DNA from: Kryptolebias marmoratus
Taxonomy: Eukaryota; Chordata; Actinopteri; Cyprinodontiformes; Rivulidae
Assembly (NCBI RefSeq): GCF_001649575.2
Contig: NC_051441.1
Location: 8,458,695-8,522,694, forward strand
Length of the DNA stretch: 64,000 nt
Reading direction: 5' to 3'
A program made the position numbers and the translations under genes. Below the pieces are notes generated by a model. That model saw only the letters and a program-made list of their open reading frames with translations. It did no database searches and had not been told where the DNA came from. Of the stretch, positions 61,464-64,000 are shown piece after piece; position 1 is the stretch's first letter; every line of letters starts with the position of its first letter.

Positions 61464-64000
61464 GTAAATCTGCCCTTTCATTGTCACTCTCTTGTTGAAT
61501 TTATTATTTTTTTTGTTTTTGTTTTGATCAAACTTTGGCAGTCAAAAAGTGCATTCCCCTGAAATTTCCACATGTGCAACTGGCATCTTTCCACTTTACT
61601 GAAGCTTGTTTGCACCAAATCGTACTCTATGCAGTATTAAACATGCTTCATTTATTCATAAAGTGCAAAAAGGCTGGTCCTGCTTCACATCCAGTGTCTT
61701 GGAAGCATGTCAGGACTCACGTGGGGTTAGCGTTCACATGTGCTCTCTCAGTTCAGAACATGTATTTAGCTCCGATTGGTTGTCGCTCCTACGTGAAGCC
61801 AGACATCCTGGCAGTTTCTATGCATTAATCGTCCTGCTAAGTGGCCGGTATCCCGCAGGAATTCCTGTGTTTGATTTGTTTTTGAGGAATAGGAGGGCTG
61901 GTCCTCATTTGGTTCCCCTTGTTGTTCGGATCCCAGCATTTTCAAAGTTCACATCTGAGCAGACAACTGTTCAAGGTAGAAAGGAGTTTAAAACACGAGT
62001 AATTCTTTTATTTAAAAAAATGTGCAGCTAAAATAGTCTAGATCTGTCCTGCAGTCAGATTACAGTTAGGATAAATTTATTCTGATATTTGTCATGATCA
62101 TAGCTCAGGTTGTGTTTTAAACAATGATTAAATGAAGTTACACAGTTTTATTCATACACTGCGGCGCTGAACAGACACTGATGTGAAATTAAAAAAAACA
62201 AAAAAATGTTAAATGTCCTAATTAGGTCTGGCACATTTTCTTTAACTTAAGCCCTGAAAAATTAAAACCATAAAGGTTACATCATGAAGGATTTTCATTA
62301 GAAGAATGCCTGCTGTTTCTTGAAATGCCAGCCAGCTGGTGTGAGAATGCTTTTCTACTATTCATACTTTTAATAGATGCAGATTAAAATAGAAAGGGGG
62401 TTAATTTCATAAGGAGTTGACCTTTTGTTTATTAAGATGATCACTAAAAGTAGTCAATCAGTAGTCATTTTGTATTAAATATGAGGGAAAACTGAAGACT
62501 CTCTGTTTTAATTTTAAGATTTACTGTTTAAGATTCACTCTTTGATATGTGAACATTCTATTTCAGGGTTGTCATAACCACAAACTAAAGGCTCATATTA
62601 AATATTTACTTTAAAATAATGTAATAACTGACAGAAGTCTAAAGCCTAAAGTCATTATGGAAAACGTGCCTCTTTTATGCTTTTGTTGTTTTTCTTTGTG
62701 GATCTTCAAGTCTTCGCTTTTGCATCTCGAGCTGATTTGGATTCATCATGTTTTTTCCAAACCACTGTAGAGTTTTTCCACTGCTTTGTCCTGAGAAACT
62801 CTTAGGGCTGTATGTTTTGGGTCATTGTCTGTGTGTGCCGTGAAGCACTATCCCATCAGTTTTGCTGCATCTGACTGGATGCGAGCAGAAAGTTTACTCC
62901 TGAACGCTGCAGATTTCAAGCAGCTGCTTCTTGCTTTCTGTCACATCATCAATAAACTTGAGAGTCCCGGTGCGTCTGGGCGCCACGCGTCTTCGTGATG
63001 TTCCTCTGCCTCTGTCAGTTTTAAAGATCACATCGTTTGCTTTAGGTCATGAACCTTTTCAAGCTTTCTTTAGGTTCTTTCTTGGCTTCCTATCATTTTA
63101 TTAAAGGCTGAACAAAGTTTGAATCATCTGAAGCTGGAGTTAAAGTCCATTTTGGACTTTTTAATTCTTGATGCTTTTGTTCATTTTGCATCTTAAAAGA
63201 AGTCATTTAGATTTGCTTTTGTAAAGTCTTCTTTTTCTCCACATAGTTAATAATATTTCCTTGGTAGGATGTTGTGTAGTGTTGTTTTCAGATCACGTAA
63301 ATCTCAAAATTCAAGATTTCGGATAAAAATGAGTTATTATTTCTTAACGGTAGATAGTACAACACAATTACAGACAGAGTCCCACAGACAAAAAGCATTT
63401 AATCAAAACTAAATCCTTTTATCAGATGATGGGGCGTTGGAATGTGAATAGGGGATATTAAGTAACTTCATGGCTTCTGGAAAAATCCAGTTCCTCTGCC
63501 GAAGATGGCAGCACTCCAGCACAGTTTCAGTAAAACACATCTGAGATCTGCTCAGTTCAGATCACCGCCACGAACAAAACAAAAAAATACTCCTCTTTAT
63601 GGTATGTAACTGCTAACAACCTCATGTCATTTCAGTGCATATATTTTTTTGCATCAGGCAGAAAGTAAACAAATAAGCTGGGAAACAGCAAACAAACACA
63701 GATGTGACTTTCAGCAATTCTGTGTTGTCTTTTGGAGCTATTTTACATTTAACCATCAGACTGGGTTGCAAGTAAGAAGAAAAATGCACAATCTAGTAAA
63801 AAAAAATGCAAAAAACAGGAGAAGAAGCTTTTAGAATGAAAAGTCTGTGTAATTATCTTATGTGAAAACAAGTGTTGCACAAGGAAAAATATGTAATATT
63901 AACTCTACCTTTGACCAATAAAAGAAGCTTTATACATCTTTGTTTTATTAGCATAGCAGCAAATGTTTCTTGACAATAATGTTGAACCTTTAAAAAAGAT
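61464..64000 (+). other. gcgr: Downstream intron of the class B GPCR gene (runs off right edge)
   Basis: Follows donor GT at 61464. None of the expected remaining receptor exons (third intracellular loop, TM6-TM7, tail) was recognised here. Contains the decayed Tc1-like fragment at about 62690-63250. Confidence 0.6.
62690..63250 (-). mobile_element. Decayed Tc1/mariner-like transposase fragment
   Basis: On the minus strand one frame reads LSARIQSDAAKLMG, stop, CFTAHTDNDPKHTA, where DNDPKHTA (62829-62806) is the transposase motif around the second catalytic Asp. The frame is interrupted by stops, so it is a fossil. Conserved residues continue poorly on either side. Ends (TIRs) were not located. 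Confidence 0.55.

Noticed and set aside
61535..62031. ORFs of 97 and 141 codons after the last resolved receptor exon
   Set aside because: They do not encode the expected TM5-TM7 receptor sequence and show no other domain; likely intronic chance ORFs.

Overview
The window is a piece of a ray-finned (teleost) fish nuclear chromosome. It has AT-rich intergenic DNA, spliced vertebrate genes with GT-AG introns, fish-type hAT, L2 and tRNA-SINE remnants, many CA/GT microsatellites and one assembly gap of 70 N. No prokaryotic, organellar or CRISPR features were seen.

Left third (1-20 kb) holds the genes. The first coding exon of the histone chaperone asf1b lies on the minus strand at 775-883. It is head-to-head with crb3 (Crumbs homolog 3; three coding exons, 4235-5887, plus strand). 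A complete four-exon beta-tubulin gene (class IV, tubb4a-like) lies convergently on the minus strand at 9276-11628. Next come a complete six-exon RING/B-box/coiled-coil/PRY-SPRY TRIM gene (13712-15587, plus) and a divergent orphan class A GPCR (17472-18410, minus), which has a probable TATA promoter and 5'UTR exon near 20.05 kb. crb3 and tubb4a are close, convergent neighbours on human 19p13.3, so this looks like an old linkage group. Mobile elements between these genes include a hAT-type element with a perfect 8-bp target duplication and a 492-bp palindromic element with a 6-bp duplication and an internal 5 x 40 bp array.

Middle (20-56 kb) is gene-poor. I could support no conserved protein gene. 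It holds a possible orphan promoter/first exon at 32.1-32.4 kb, a pair of unexplained coding-looking ORFs on the minus strand at 46.6-47.4 kb, a TATA-driven probable first exon at 49.2 kb, and scattered repeats. Several moderately GC-rich blocks could be conserved regulatory elements.

Right end (56-64 kb): a class B (secretin-family) GPCR of the glucagon-receptor subfamily on the plus strand. Its nine coding exons from the signal peptide to mid TM5 are resolved (57004-61463). The remaining 3' exons lie beyond the window. Noncoding exons at about 49.2 and 56.4 kb probably form its 5'UTR. The last 2.5 kb is intronic and contains a decayed Tc1-like transposase fragment.

The genes do not form one pathway: chromatin assembly, epithelial polarity, microtubules, ubiquitin ligase and two GPCRs. 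No clearly new system was found. The best leads are the CRE plus RFX X-box in the tubulin promoter, the asymmetric palindromic element, the atypical orphan GPCR, the unexplained minus-strand ORFs at 47 kb, and the long multi-exon 5' region of the glucagon-receptor-like gene.
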